From contig NZ_CP146612.1 in NCBI RefSeq assembly GCF_037094495.1, positions 372,001-436,000 on the forward strand: 64,000 bases of DNA, in the 5' to 3' direction. The notes beneath the pieces were generated by a model that saw only the letters and a list, made by a program, of their open reading frames with translations, had not been told where the DNA came from and searched no databases. The DNA comes from Dehalogenimonas sp. W. Lineage in GTDB: Bacteria; Chloroflexota; Dehalococcoidia; Dehalococcoidales; Dehalococcoidaceae. Each line of letters starts with the position of its first letter. The first letter of the stretch is position 1. Shown one piece after another: positions 1 to 7,884 of this stretch. A program made the position numbers and the translations under genes.

Positions 1-378
1 CTTTTCCCGTTTCTGCTTCAATTCCCGGCTGATACGTTCAACATCTTCCAGGATTACCACGATCCGGCTGGTTTGCGAACAACACCAGCCGCAACCATCA
101 CAGTACTCTTGAAGCCGCTTCATCTGCCCGCGTGAAGGCCCGCCGGAAATATCTACCACGGCGATGAAATTCATCAGGTTTTCTTCAGTCATATCCTGAA
201 AAACACGAGGAAAGTTCTGCCGTAGCAGTTCTCCCGTCCGCTTCAGAAAGACACCGTAGCGCGGCCCGATAGCCTTGCACTTGGTGGCTATAATTTCCTG
301 CGCCCGGGAGACATCCGGCATTATAATGGCATCAGCCTGATTTACCTCGGAATGCCCGGCTACAACATCATCTTTCAT
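1..378 (-). CDS. YkgJ-like cysteine-cluster protein (C-terminus cut by window edge)
   Basis: An uninterrupted 126-codon reading frame starts at the ATG at 378 and runs off the left edge, so the C-terminus is missing. Near residues 90-100 it has the cluster CDGCGWCC followed by a hydrophobic strand and a DVERIS helix. This is the hallmark of the YkgJ family of small zinc/iron-chelating proteins, which usually bind a metal or Fe-S centre through eight cysteines; the remaining cysteines would lie outside the window. The helical N-terminal ~85 residues have no recognised domain. The gene lies 33 bases downstream of coaD on the same strand. The exact function of the family is not known. Confidence 0.75.
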   Translation of the reverse strand, partial: MKDDVVAGHSEVNQADAIIMPDVSRAQEIIATKCKAIGPRYGVFLKRTGELLRQNFPRVFQDMTEENLMNFIAVVDISGGPSRGQMKRLQEYCDGCGWCCSQTSRIVVILEDVERISRELKQKREK

Positions 379-411
379 TTCAGCGTGCAGTTGTGGTAAC
401 TAAGTGCGGGT

Positions 412-897
412 TCAGCCGGAGCCGGCGACTTTGGCTTTCACGGCGTCCGCCACGAATCCCGGGACCAGACCCGTCACATCCCCGCCGAGGCGGGCGACCT
501 CTTTCAAAATGCTGGAAGACAGGAACTGGTAATCCGGGGACGCCAGCAGGCAGACGAGTTCAATATCCGGCGCCAGCCGCCGGTTAATCATGGCCATATC
601 AAATTCCAGCTCAAAGTCATTGTTGACCCGCAGCCCGCGCACCACCGTGGTCACGTTCTGCTGCCGGGCAAACTCCACCATCAGGCCAGAAAAGGGCTTG
701 ACCACCACGTTGGGCAGATCAGCAATCGCCCTGGCCGCCAGAGTGACCCGTTCGGCGGTATTAAACATCAGCTTCTTGTCCGGAGTGTCATAGACGCCGA
801 CGATGACCTGGTCAAACAACCGCGCCGAGCGACTGATTATGTCAATATGTCCGGCGGTAATCGGGTCAAAGGAGCCGGGGTATAAGGCGATTTTCAT
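412..897 (-). CDS. coaD: Phosphopantetheine adenylyltransferase
   Basis: This is CoaD, which transfers AMP from ATP to 4'-phosphopantetheine, the penultimate step of coenzyme A synthesis in the cytoplasm. The 161-residue length is normal for the family. The N-terminus carries the nucleotidyltransferase signature YPGSFDPITAGHIDII with its T/HxGH motif. The C-terminal half has the SSSILKEVA segment that matches the family ISSSxVRE motif. The start codon overlaps the rsmD stop as ATGA (894-897), so the two are translationally coupled. The rsmD-coaD pairing is common in bacteria. Confidence 0.96.
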   Translation of the reverse strand: MKIALYPGSFDPITAGHIDIISRSARLFDQVIVGVYDTPDKKLMFNTAERVTLAARAIADLPNVVVKPFSGLMVEFARQQNVTTVVRGLRVNNDFELEFDMAMINRRLAPDIELVCLLASPDYQFLSSSILKEVARLGGDVTGLVPGFVADAVKAKVAGSG

Positions 898-1457
898 TGT
901 ATTGTCTCCTTGTGGAAGATGGCGATGACGGAATCACCGTGCCGCCGTTCCTTGTACATTTTTAAATTGCCGTAGACTTCGTCCAGAGTCACCCGCGGCG
1001 AGTGTGTGATGACCAGCCAGGTATGTTCGTCAATGAGCGTGGTGCCGGCCATCTTGTCCAGCAGCTCACCGATATCTTCTCGCCGGTACGGAGGATCCAT
1101 CAGGATGACATCATAGGTTTTACCGAGGAAATTAACCGCCCGCTCCACGGGAGCGCAATGCACATGAGCCCGGTCAGCGACATCACACCGGGTAAGATTA
1201 GCTTTAATTATATCACAGCAGTCTCGACCCTGCTCCACAAAATCAACGTGCCCGGCCCCCCGCGAGAGCGCTTCAATGCCCAATGAGCCGGAGCCGGAAA
1301 ATAGGTCCAGCACCTCATCCCAGTCATCGGTGACGTTGGCCAGCATGGAGAAGATGGCCCCGCGCACCAGTTCGGTAGCCGGACGGGTGGCCTTGCGGTC
1401 CGGCACTTTGATGGGGCGGCCCTTGCACTCCCCGGCGATGATTCTCATATATCCCAT
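894..1457 (-). CDS. rsmD: 16S rRNA (guanine(966)-N(2))-methyltransferase RsmD
   Basis: RsmD methylates N2 of G966 in 16S rRNA using SAM. The 187-residue protein has the SAM-binding motif DLFSGSGSLGIEALSRGA (about residues 51-68) and the catalytic MDPPYRRE motif, which is the (N/D)PPY signature of N-methyltransferases. The N-terminal MRIIAGECKGRPIKVP is typical of the family, so translation may begin at the second Met three codons inside the longest frame (at 1448). It overlaps coaD by four bases (ATGA). A consensus promoter at 1735-1763 points toward it, leaving a leader of about 270 nt. Confidence 0.95.
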   Translation of the reverse strand: MGYMRIIAGECKGRPIKVPDRKATRPATELVRGAIFSMLANVTDDWDEVLDLFSGSGSLGIEALSRGAGHVDFVEQGRDCCDIIKANLTRCDVADRAHVHCAPVERAVNFLGKTYDVILMDPPYRREDIGELLDKMAGTTLIDEHTWLVITHSPRVTLDEVYGNLKMYKERRHGDSVIAIFHKETIQ

Positions 1458-1517
1458 GGTTAAATTGTGACCGATGGCGGGAACATAATCAAGCGCTCTG
1501 TACCAAGCCTTCAGCTA

Positions 1518-1697
1518 TCAGCTTTCAGCTTTCAGCGACCAAATACCGCCGGGAATTGTTTTTTGATTTTTTTGCCCGATGTCAATTGAAGGCGACGAAT
1601 CCATTTTTTTAGCTTTAACGTCGGACCAGCATAAACGTGAGCCGTTTTTTTCAATCAATTGAAACAATCGCCGGGATTTCACAAAATTTGCCGCCAT
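1518..1697 (-). CDS. Possible 59-residue small protein, unrecognised
   Basis: An ATG-started frame of 59 codons begins 31 nt downstream of the predicted start site of a perfect consensus promoter. The translation begins MAANFVKSRRLFQLIEK and ends in SLKAES, and is basic with no cysteine cluster or membrane segment. There is no clear Shine-Dalgarno sequence, and the last codons run into the heptamer repeat. These features argue that it may be chance. I do not recognise a family. The alternative is that this stretch is simply the long leader of rsmD. Confidence 0.25.
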   Translation of the reverse strand: MAANFVKSRRLFQLIEKNGSRLCWSDVKAKKMDSSPSIDIGQKNQKTIPGGIWSLKAES

Positions 1698-1734
1698 GCT
1701 TCATAGCGCACTAGTGTTCTTTTATGGATGTGCT

Positions 1735-1763
1735 ATTATAGCGCTCTTATTAAGTATTGTCAA
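1735..1763 (-). promoter_or_regulatory. Perfect sigma-70-type promoter
   Basis: On the minus strand TTGACA (1763-1758) is followed by exactly 17 bases and TATAAT (1740-1735). Both hexamers match the consensus perfectly. Transcription would start near 1728 and run toward rsmD. Confidence 0.7.
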
Positions 1764-1996
1764 TGGGTATTTGTCCCATTTGGGGGCAGAATTTTTCCAA
1801 CAGGAGAGGATTACCGTTATAACAAGACCAGAACGACGCAGTAGCAGTTCAGCACCTTCCCAGTTTTGTCGCTGATGAGCCGGTTCAAGCTGACCTTTGA
1901 CTCGGAATCTCAAGCTCACTTCGCGACCAGTGGTTCAGGGCCATATTGTTCTACTCTTCCAGAACGCTATGCTCTATTTGCGCTGTCGTTCCAAGT

Positions 1997-2632
1997 CTAG
2001 TGTGTACTAATTGAATATCGACACGAAGGATAACCGGAACATCCCATAAATACTTGACCAGCTCTTTGTCCCTTGTTGGCAGTCCTTTGTACTAAATCCT
2101 TACCACACTTGGGGCAAACCATTTTGGGGTAAGAAATTGAGGGCTCGCTAACTTTCGGGCTGTCTATTTCAATGGTAAATTCCTTTAATAGTTCAGCAGA
2201 ATTCACATGTTGTTTAGATATACCAACAATGGATTTAATCTCTTCCAATATTTGTTCGTATAACTGTTTATCCCGCTCAAGAGTTATACTTATACCCATT
2301 TCACGATTATTGTTTTCTGAATATTCATGAAGATTCATTGAAGAGATAAGCATCATCTGCTCATTCCCATAACATTTTGCGTGTAATTCTTTGCAATAAT
2401 ATACTTTTACATATTTTAACTGGCTAAGAAATTGTTTTTCGGAAGGTGTTAATTCTTTTTTGCCATAAATGACATATATATTTACTGCCCGATTATTAGC
2501 TTCGACAATTCTTTCAGTAAAGTATTTAGACAGTTTCAAATATGGGGAAACAATAAATAGCTTTTGACGAGCATGAACGATAATATTGTCGATGTAATGA
2601 GCAACACCTTTGGTAGCAAGAAATTCAGCCAT
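1997..2632 (-). CDS. Phospholipase D-like protein with C-terminal topoisomerase-type zinc finger
   Basis: The protein has 211 residues. Residues 5-135 fit a single phospholipase D-like module: HAKCYGNE supplies an HxK(x)4E version of the HKD motif, followed by ISSMNL in the place of the usual GSANL. The C-terminus (about 175-207) is a CPKCG...C...C zinc ribbon like those at the end of topoisomerase I. PLD-fold proteins with this layout are usually nucleases acting as dimers; a role in DNA processing is inferred from the zinc finger. The acidic position is Glu where Asp is usual. Base composition is clearly more AT-rich than all neighbours, which suggests horizontal acquisition. The ATG is preceded by TAGGAGAAG. 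Confidence 0.8.
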   Translation of the reverse strand: MAEFLATKGVAHYIDNIIVHARQKLFIVSPYLKLSKYFTERIVEANNRAVNIYVIYGKKELTPSEKQFLSQLKYVKVYYCKELHAKCYGNEQMMLISSMNLHEYSENNNREMGISITLERDKQLYEQILEEIKSIVGISKQHVNSAELLKEFTIEIDSPKVSEPSISYPKMVCPKCGKDLVQRTANKGQRAGQVFMGCSGYPSCRYSISTH

Positions 2633-2672
2633 CGCTGTCTTCTCCTAAAGTATTTTGTCATATTGAAGACGA

Positions 2673-2681
2673 ATTATACCA
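2673..2681 (-). promoter_or_regulatory. Extended -10 promoter of the PLD-like gene
   Basis: The minus strand reads TGGTATAAT, a TGn-extended perfect -10 box, about 40 bp upstream of the ATG at 2632. No good -35 hexamer is seen, as expected for extended -10 promoters. Confidence 0.5.
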
Positions 2682-2845
2682 TTATCAGGCAAGCATTTTG
2701 ACATGATCTGATTCAAACACCCTGTTCCATGTATATTCGGCTACCCTTCGGCTCTAATACACCCACATTGAAGTCAATTAACTTTCAGCATTTTCAAAAC
2801 AATCATCCCCTTGCACCCTGCTCTCCAATCAGCTAAAGTTCCACC

Positions 2846-4237
2846 ATGCCTAAACAAAAGCTGGTTTTTGTCTGTTCCAACTGCGGCAATGAAAGCGCCA
2901 AGTGGCAGGGCAAGTGCCCCGGCTGCCATGAATGGAACACCCTGTTTGAGCAGACGGTCAAAGCCGTCAAGCCGACGGCGCGGCGCTCACCTTTGGCTAA
3001 TTCTCCGCTGGCGTTGTCAGAAATCAAGATTGATGCGGGCAGTGAACGCACCGGCCTGGGGATGGGGGAGGTGGACCGGGTGCTGGGCGGCGGGCTGGTG
3101 GCCGGATCTTTAACGCTAATCGGCGGGGAACCGGGTATCGGCAAATCCACTTTGCTGCTACAGATAGCCGCCCTGATGGCCGCTAAAAGCACTACACCGG
3201 TACTTTATGTTTCCGGTGAGGAAACCCGGCCGCAGATCAAGATGCGGGCGGCTCGGTTAGGGATTGCCGGAGAAAAACTGTTCCTGCTCAATGAGACCGA
3301 CCTGGACACCATCATCAGTGAAATGGAACAGTTGTCCCCGTCTATGGTGATTATTGACTCCATCCAGACGGTTTATACGGCGGATCTGGAGATGGCGCCG
3401 GGCGGGGTGTCCCAGGTACGGGAATGCGCGGCGAGGCTGGTGACCTGGGCCAAAGCGACCCAGATACCGGTGATGATTGCCGGACATGTGACCAAAGATG
3501 GCGCGATTGCCGGCCCCCGGCTGCTGGAACACATCGTGGATGCGGTATTGTATCTGGAGGGCGAACCGTTTTCCAGTTACCGGGTGCTGCGCTCGGTCAA
3601 GAACCGCTATGGCTCGGTTAATGAGGTGGGCATATTTGAAATGAAAACCGGCGGCCTGTGTGAAGTGCAGAATCCGTCCGAAGTGTTTTTATCCCGCGAC
3701 CGTCAGCACCCTATCGGCTCAGCAGTGGTGCCGGTGCTGGAAGGCTCCAGACCGCTCCTGGTTGAAATCCAGGCACTGACCAATGCCACCAGCTTCGGTC
3801 AGCCGCGTCGCACCGCCAACGGGCTGGATTTCGGCAGACTGTTGATTATCACGGCGGTGCTGTCGCGCCGGGCATACCTTAAACTGGGCAATCAGGACGT
3901 CATCGCCTCGGTAACCGGGGGACTGCATGTGGCCGAACCGGCGGCTGATCTGGCGGCAGCTATTGCCATCGCCTCCAGTTATAAGAATATCAGCGTGGAC
4001 CCGCACCTCATCGCCATCGGCGAGGTAGGCTTGTCCGGGGAAATCCGCAACGTGCCGCAACTGGAACGCCGCCTGAGTGAAGCGGCCCGCCTGGGCTTCA
4101 CCAAAGCGCTGGTGCCGGCCGCCGCCCGAGCGAAGGCGCCGTGCGCCGACTTTACACTGGTACACGTCCGGGATGTGAAACAGGCCCTGGCAGCGGCGCT
4201 GACCGGGCAGAGGGAAACCGAACCCGACGCCGAATAG
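2846..4237 (+). CDS. radA: DNA repair protein RadA (Sms)
   Basis: RadA is a RecA-related, DnaB-like branch-migration ATPase that helps process recombination intermediates. The 463-residue protein has all the expected parts in order: the N-terminal C4 zinc finger (C10, C13, C24, C27), Walker A GGEPGIGKSTLL near residue 93, the RadA-specific KNRYGS motif in the middle, and a Lon-protease-like C-terminal domain. Length is typical. The start MPKQKLVFVCSNCG fits the family N-terminus exactly. The gene runs opposite to the PLD-like gene, 213 bp away, and the same strand continues into a DUF454 membrane protein. Confidence 0.97.
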   Translation: MPKQKLVFVCSNCGNESAKWQGKCPGCHEWNTLFEQTVKAVKPTARRSPLANSPLALSEIKIDAGSERTGLGMGEVDRVLGGGLVAGSLTLIGGEPGIGKSTLLLQIAALMAAKSTTPVLYVSGEETRPQIKMRAARLGIAGEKLFLLNETDLDTIISEMEQLSPSMVIIDSIQTVYTADLEMAPGGVSQVRECAARLVTWAKATQIPVMIAGHVTKDGAIAGPRLLEHIVDAVLYLEGEPFSSYRVLRSVKNRYGSVNEVGIFEMKTGGLCEVQNPSEVFLSRDRQHPIGSAVVPVLEGSRPLLVEIQALTNATSFGQPRRTANGLDFGRLLIITAVLSRRAYLKLGNQDVIASVTGGLHVAEPAADLAAAIAIASSYKNISVDPHLIAIGEVGLSGEIRNVPQLERRLSEAARLGFTKALVPAAARAKAPCADFTLVHVRDVKQALAAALTGQRETEPDAE

Positions 4238-4300
4238 CAGTTTATCCAGCGCAGATGCCAGCGTGATATAATCACCGCTTATTATTCCTGATGAGGCCGA

Positions 4301-4672
4301 TTGAACAAAGTCCTTCGCATATTGCTGATTATCGCCGGGTCCATCGCCCTGGGGCTGGGCATACTTGGCATTTTCCTGCCTCTGCTGCCGACAACCCCGT
4401 TTCTGCTACTGGCCGCCGCCGCCTACGCCCGCAGTTCCGACCGGTTCCATGACTGGCTGCTGGGGCACCGGGTCTTCGGCGAATACATCCGCAACTACCG
4501 CGACCATCGCGCCATCAAGCTCCAGGCCAAAGTGATGGGCATCACCATGCTGTGGCTGACCATCGGCGTCAGCATCCTGCTGGTCAGTCTGTTATGGGTA
4601 AAGCTACTGCTGGCGATAATCGCCATCGGGGTCACCTGGCACCTGCTGTCGCTTAAAACCATCCGATCATAG
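4301..4672 (+). CDS. DUF454 (YbaN-family) inner membrane protein
   Basis: The frame opens with TTG at 4301, preceded by a GAGG ribosome site. The 123 residues give three likely membrane helices (about 5-25, 26-42 and 80-115). They contain the family core GxLGIFLPLLPTTPFLLLAA followed by the basic YARSS..FHDWLL..HRVFG region. That pattern is characteristic of DUF454/YbaN. The biochemical role of the family is unknown. It lies 63 bp after radA, with a strong hairpin immediately downstream that separates it from the convergent MFS gene. Confidence 0.9.
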   Translation: MNKVLRILLIIAGSIALGLGILGIFLPLLPTTPFLLLAAAAYARSSDRFHDWLLGHRVFGEYIRNYRDHRAIKLQAKVMGITMLWLTIGVSILLVSLLWVKLLLAIIAIGVTWHLLSLKTIRS

Positions 4673-4677
4673 AAAAG

Positions 4678-4701
4678 GGGCGCCTCATTGCTGAGGCGCC
4701 C
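4678..4701. terminator. Bidirectional terminator hairpin
   Basis: A perfect 10-bp inverted repeat (gggcgcctca / tgaggcgccc) with a 4-nt loop sits between the convergent DUF454 and MFS genes. A-rich sequence lies on both sides, but no long U-run follows. Confidence 0.6.
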
Positions 4702-4726
4702 AAATGGTATTTCGGTCTAACCGGCT

Positions 4727-6400
4727 TTAAAGCTTCGGCTCATGCCGCTTATCTGATTGACCTAATTCCAGATCCAGCATGATGCCCGCTTCTTCAGCGG
4801 CCGGATGATGGTGCGTCTTGCGCAGGGCAATCTGGGGTAGTAAAAAGACCGCCGCAGTTGCCGTACCCAGAAGCAGGGCGCCGACAATAAAAACCTGATC
4901 AATAGAAACACTGTACGCAGATTTCAAGGTTTCCAGAAAACCGGCAAATGCCGCATTAAGCTGGTCCTGTACTGCAGCTGGCGCCTGGGCGATCAGGTTC
5001 TGTATCTGCGCCTGGCCTTCAGAGCTCAGGAAAGCCTGAATAGTGTTACCGTCAATATGCACCGGTGTAGCCGGACTAATCTGCTGGATCGCCTTGATAA
5101 AGGGGTCGTTGTTAATATCTGTTAATTGCCCGGCCAGGCCGGCATTCATCACGCCGCCCAGCACGGCACCGCCGACAGTGCCGCCAACGCTGCGGAACAA
5201 CTGGATACCGGCGGTTACCTCACCCAGACGAGCCTGAGAAAAGGCGTTCTGCACCGCCAGGGTGAAGATGGGCATGGTGATACCCAGACCCAAACCGATA
5301 ATAATCATGCGCATGACCAGCCCGCCGGAAGTGGTGTTCTGGTCAATTTGAGAAAACAGAATCATGCCGATGGTGGCGCCCATCATACCCAAAATAGCCA
5401 GTATCTTATAATTGCCGGTGCGGGAGACCAGTTGGCCAGAGATGATTGAGGCGGAGACCATCGCCAGCGACATCGGCATCAGGATTAAACCGGAGTTGGT
5501 AGCCGAGACGCCGGTGACACCTTGGGCAAACACCGGAATGAATAAAATGGAACCAAACATCCCCAGGGCGCTGAAAAAGACCGCCACCACAGAGACCGAA
5601 AAGACCTTGTTGCGAAATAGTCCCAATGACAGGATGGGGTCCCGGGCTTTTCGCTCACGCCAGATGAACAGAATCAAAGATACCGCCGCCCCGGCAAGTA
5701 ATCCAATGATCATGACGGAACCCCAGGCATACTCCGAACCGCCCCAGACCAGCGCCAGCAGCAACGGCACCAGGGTCAGCGTGATAAGCACCGCGCCCAG
5801 ATAGTCAATGGACCGGCTTTTAATTTCGTGCGCCGAGGAAATTTTCCTGGGTAAAGCCGCCGCCATGACGGCCAGCGCGGCCAGGCCGAGCGGAATATTA
5901 ACGTAAAATATCCAGCGCCAGGAGAAGCTGTCAGTCAGCCAGCCGCCAAGTAACGGACCTATGACCGAGGTAACACCGAAGACCGCACCGAGCAGCCCCT
6001 GATACTTGCCGCGCTGAGCCGGGGGAAAGAGGTCACCAACGATAGCAAAGGAATTGACCATGATGGCGCCGCCGCCGATACCCTGAATACCACGGAAGAA
6101 AATCAACTGAGTCATGCTTTGCGCCAGACCGGACAGGATTGAACCGAATAGAAAGATGACTACCGCCAGCAGGATTAGATTGCGCCGGCCGAACATATCA
6201 GATAGTTTGCCATAAATGGGCACGGTCACCGCTGAAGCCAGCATGTAAGCAGTGAACACCCATGACAGGTGGGACAGGCCTTCAAATTCCTGTACGATAC
6301 GCGGCATGGCGGTGGCTACGATAGTCTGGTCAAGTGAGGCCAGCATCAGGGTGATCATTACGCCCGCCATAATAAGGGCGGTCTTGGGTTTGGGCGTCAT
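4727..6400 (-). CDS. DHA2-family (EmrB/QacA) multidrug efflux MFS transporter
   Basis: A 557-residue protein with about 14 hydrophobic helices, the size and topology of DHA2 drug:H+ antiporters. Helix 1 carries LASLDQTIVATAMPRI, the family D1 motif. The loop 2-3 motif GKLSDMFGRRNLI and the antiporter motif C region (GPLLGGWLTDSFSWRWIFYVN) are intact. A loop of about 100 residues between the last helices (around residues 425-500) is long but normal for this class. The gene starts one base downstream of the MarR regulator stop and is co-transcribed with it. It would export hydrophobic or cationic drugs using the proton gradient; the substrate cannot be read from sequence. Confidence 0.93.
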   Translation of the reverse strand: MTPKPKTALIMAGVMITLMLASLDQTIVATAMPRIVQEFEGLSHLSWVFTAYMLASAVTVPIYGKLSDMFGRRNLILLAVVIFLFGSILSGLAQSMTQLIFFRGIQGIGGGAIMVNSFAIVGDLFPPAQRGKYQGLLGAVFGVTSVIGPLLGGWLTDSFSWRWIFYVNIPLGLAALAVMAAALPRKISSAHEIKSRSIDYLGAVLITLTLVPLLLALVWGGSEYAWGSVMIIGLLAGAAVSLILFIWRERKARDPILSLGLFRNKVFSVSVVAVFFSALGMFGSILFIPVFAQGVTGVSATNSGLILMPMSLAMVSASIISGQLVSRTGNYKILAILGMMGATIGMILFSQIDQNTTSGGLVMRMIIIGLGLGITMPIFTLAVQNAFSQARLGEVTAGIQLFRSVGGTVGGAVLGGVMNAGLAGQLTDINNDPFIKAIQQISPATPVHIDGNTIQAFLSSEGQAQIQNLIAQAPAAVQDQLNAAFAGFLETLKSAYSVSIDQVFIVGALLLGTATAAVFLLPQIALRKTHHHPAAEEAGIMLDLELGQSDKRHEPKL

Positions 6401-6401
6401 A

Positions 6402-6848
6402 TTACCTCTTTTCAGTATTCTTGGAATTGACGATTTTGTCCACCAGACAGCTCAGGATTTCAAATTCAGCGTCATCCAGCACACCAAACACCTGATTCAA
6501 CTGCTCCAGACGCTGTTGCCGAACCGCCTCCACCTGCTGGCGGCTGGCTTCCGGCAAACTTAAAATCAGGGCACGGCGATCATCCAGCGACTGCTGGCGA
6601 GTGAGTAAGCCCTTGCAGACCAGACTTTCCACCAACTGAGTGGCGGCGCTGGAGGTAATGCCAAGCAAGCCGGCCAGTTCCTTGATGCCGATGCCCTCGT
6701 TTTCGCTCACCAGATGAAGGGCCAGCCACTGGGAGTGGGCCAGTCCTTCGCCAGCGGCAGCCTGAGTGTCCGGGGCCATGAGGCGCTTTAGCGAATGGAA
6801 TCGCTTCATTAAGCACCCGATTTGTTGTCGGCGGTCAGCCATCGTCAA
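6402..6848 (-). CDS. MarR-family transcriptional regulator
   Basis: A 148-residue winged-helix protein. The core IKELAGLLGITSSAATQLVESL is the recognition HTH, and the wing TRQQSLDDRRALILSLPEA is the conserved D-x-R-[SA]-x-x-L motif of MarR proteins. It is the first gene of a two-gene unit with the DHA2 efflux pump, a standard arrangement in which the regulator represses itself and the pump until a ligand binds. An inverted repeat flanking the promoter at 6852-6888 is the likely binding site. The C-terminal KNTEKR tail is short and unremarkable. Confidence 0.93.
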   Translation of the reverse strand: MTMADRRQQIGCLMKRFHSLKRLMAPDTQAAAGEGLAHSQWLALHLVSENEGIGIKELAGLLGITSSAATQLVESLVCKGLLTRQQSLDDRRALILSLPEASRQQVEAVRQQRLEQLNQVFGVLDDAEFEILSCLVDKIVNSKNTEKR

Positions 6849-6851
6849 TCC

Positions 6852-6899
6852 TTAGATAAGTTACTATATAGATTAGCACCTTATCTAATAACCTGTCAA
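6852..6899 (-). promoter_or_regulatory. marR-efflux promoter with candidate operator
   Basis: A perfect 9-bp inverted repeat, TTAGATAAG (6852-6860) and CTTATCTAA (6880-6888), lies directly upstream of the MarR ATG. On the minus strand TTGACA (6899-6894) is followed after 18 bp by an extended -10, TGCTAATCT. One half-site overlaps the spacer and the other lies just past the -10, so a bound dimer would block initiation. Confidence 0.6.
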
Positions 6900-6949
6900 A
6901 AAAAACAAGGAGGGTTATCCAGCCCGATTGAGGAGATTTACAGCCAGGC

Positions 6950-7789
6950 TTAGTCGGTGCGGAAAGTCACCGCCAACACACCGGGGCCGCCGTGGGCGCC
7001 CAGCACCGGACCAATCCGGGCGAGGTGAATCTTGTCCATGGGAACGAATTCGGCCAGCCGTTTAACCAATGCTTTGGCCTCATCCGGCGTAGTGGAATGC
7101 ACCACCGATAAGTCAACGATACTGTGGCCGGCGTTTTTGACCAGATCAACCAGTCGTTCAACCCCTTTGTTCCGGCTTCTGACCTGGCTGACCGGCACAA
7201 ATTCACCGCCCTGAATATCCAGCAACGGCTTAACGTTCAGTACGGAACCCATCAGCGCCTTGGCCCGGCCGATGCGGCCGCCGCGGGCAATGTATGTCAA
7301 GGTATCAAAGAGAACTAACAGGGTGATTTTAGTGACGGAGTCGCGGGCGGCAGCGGCTACCGATTGGAGGTCGTAACCGGCCTGAGCAAGGCGGGCGGCG
7401 GTCAGGGTTACCAGACCGGTAGCCATGGAAATGAAAGTAGAGTCCACTATTTCCACCGGCACCGGGTTTTTCATCATTTTGGCCCCCTGCCGGGCAGAGG
7501 AAATGGTGCCGCTCATTTTCTCCGAAAGGTGGACAGAAACGATACCATCAGCCCCTTCAGCGATACGGTCAAAGGCATCGGCAAAGTCCTGGGGCGAGGG
7601 CTGGGCGGTTGTCGGATGAACCGGACCGTTCTGCAAGCGGGAGTAGAAATCATCCTCGGTAATATCCACCCGATCCCGGAAGGAATCAACGCCGAACTGG
7701 ACATACAACGGAATGGTGGTAATATCAAATTGAGCAGCCAGCTCCGCCGGAATATCAGCCGTGGAATCAGTAACAATCTTGACGACCAT
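6950..7789 (-). CDS. DegV family fatty-acid-binding protein
   Basis: The 279-residue protein has the DegV signature at its start (KIVTDSTADIP), the SxKxxGTxxS-like loop EKMSGTISSARQGA around residues 89-102, and a C-terminal GPVLGAHGGPGVLAV. DegV/FakB proteins bind a single fatty acid; in bacteria with FakA they present it for phosphorylation so it can enter phospholipid synthesis. No fakA is seen in this window. The ATG is preceded by AGGAGGAG seven bases away. It is a monocistronic gene between the efflux operon and the helicase. Confidence 0.94.
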   Translation of the reverse strand: MVVKIVTDSTADIPAELAAQFDITTIPLYVQFGVDSFRDRVDITEDDFYSRLQNGPVHPTTAQPSPQDFADAFDRIAEGADGIVSVHLSEKMSGTISSARQGAKMMKNPVPVEIVDSTFISMATGLVTLTAARLAQAGYDLQSVAAAARDSVTKITLLVLFDTLTYIARGGRIGRAKALMGSVLNVKPLLDIQGGEFVPVSQVRSRNKGVERLVDLVKNAGHSIVDLSVVHSTTPDEAKALVKRLAEFVPMDKIHLARIGPVLGAHGGPGVLAVTFRTD

Positions 7790-7884
7790 GGCAAAACTCC
7801 TCCTCGCCTCGGCAATATTGCCTCAGTATAGCGTAGAAAGAGCTTATTGCCTAGTAAAAGTTGCGAATTATTACCCCGGAGGAT

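Larger units (their letters stand above)
1458..1996. other. 540-bp intergenic stretch, AT-rich, no recognised gene
   Basis: This gap between rsmD and the phospholipase D-like gene holds a four-copy imperfect heptamer repeat (ttcagct units, 1510-1536), several homopolymer T runs (1558-1573, 1603-1610, 1644-1651), a perfect consensus promoter on the minus strand and a possible 59-codon reading frame. The part from 1764 to 1996 contains no reading frame I recognise; weak protein-like stretches there look degenerate. Confidence 0.6.

Noticed and set aside
1510-1536. Tandem heptamers as a possible CRISPR or regulatory array
   Set aside because: Only four imperfect 7-bp copies with no spacers; a simple-sequence repeat.
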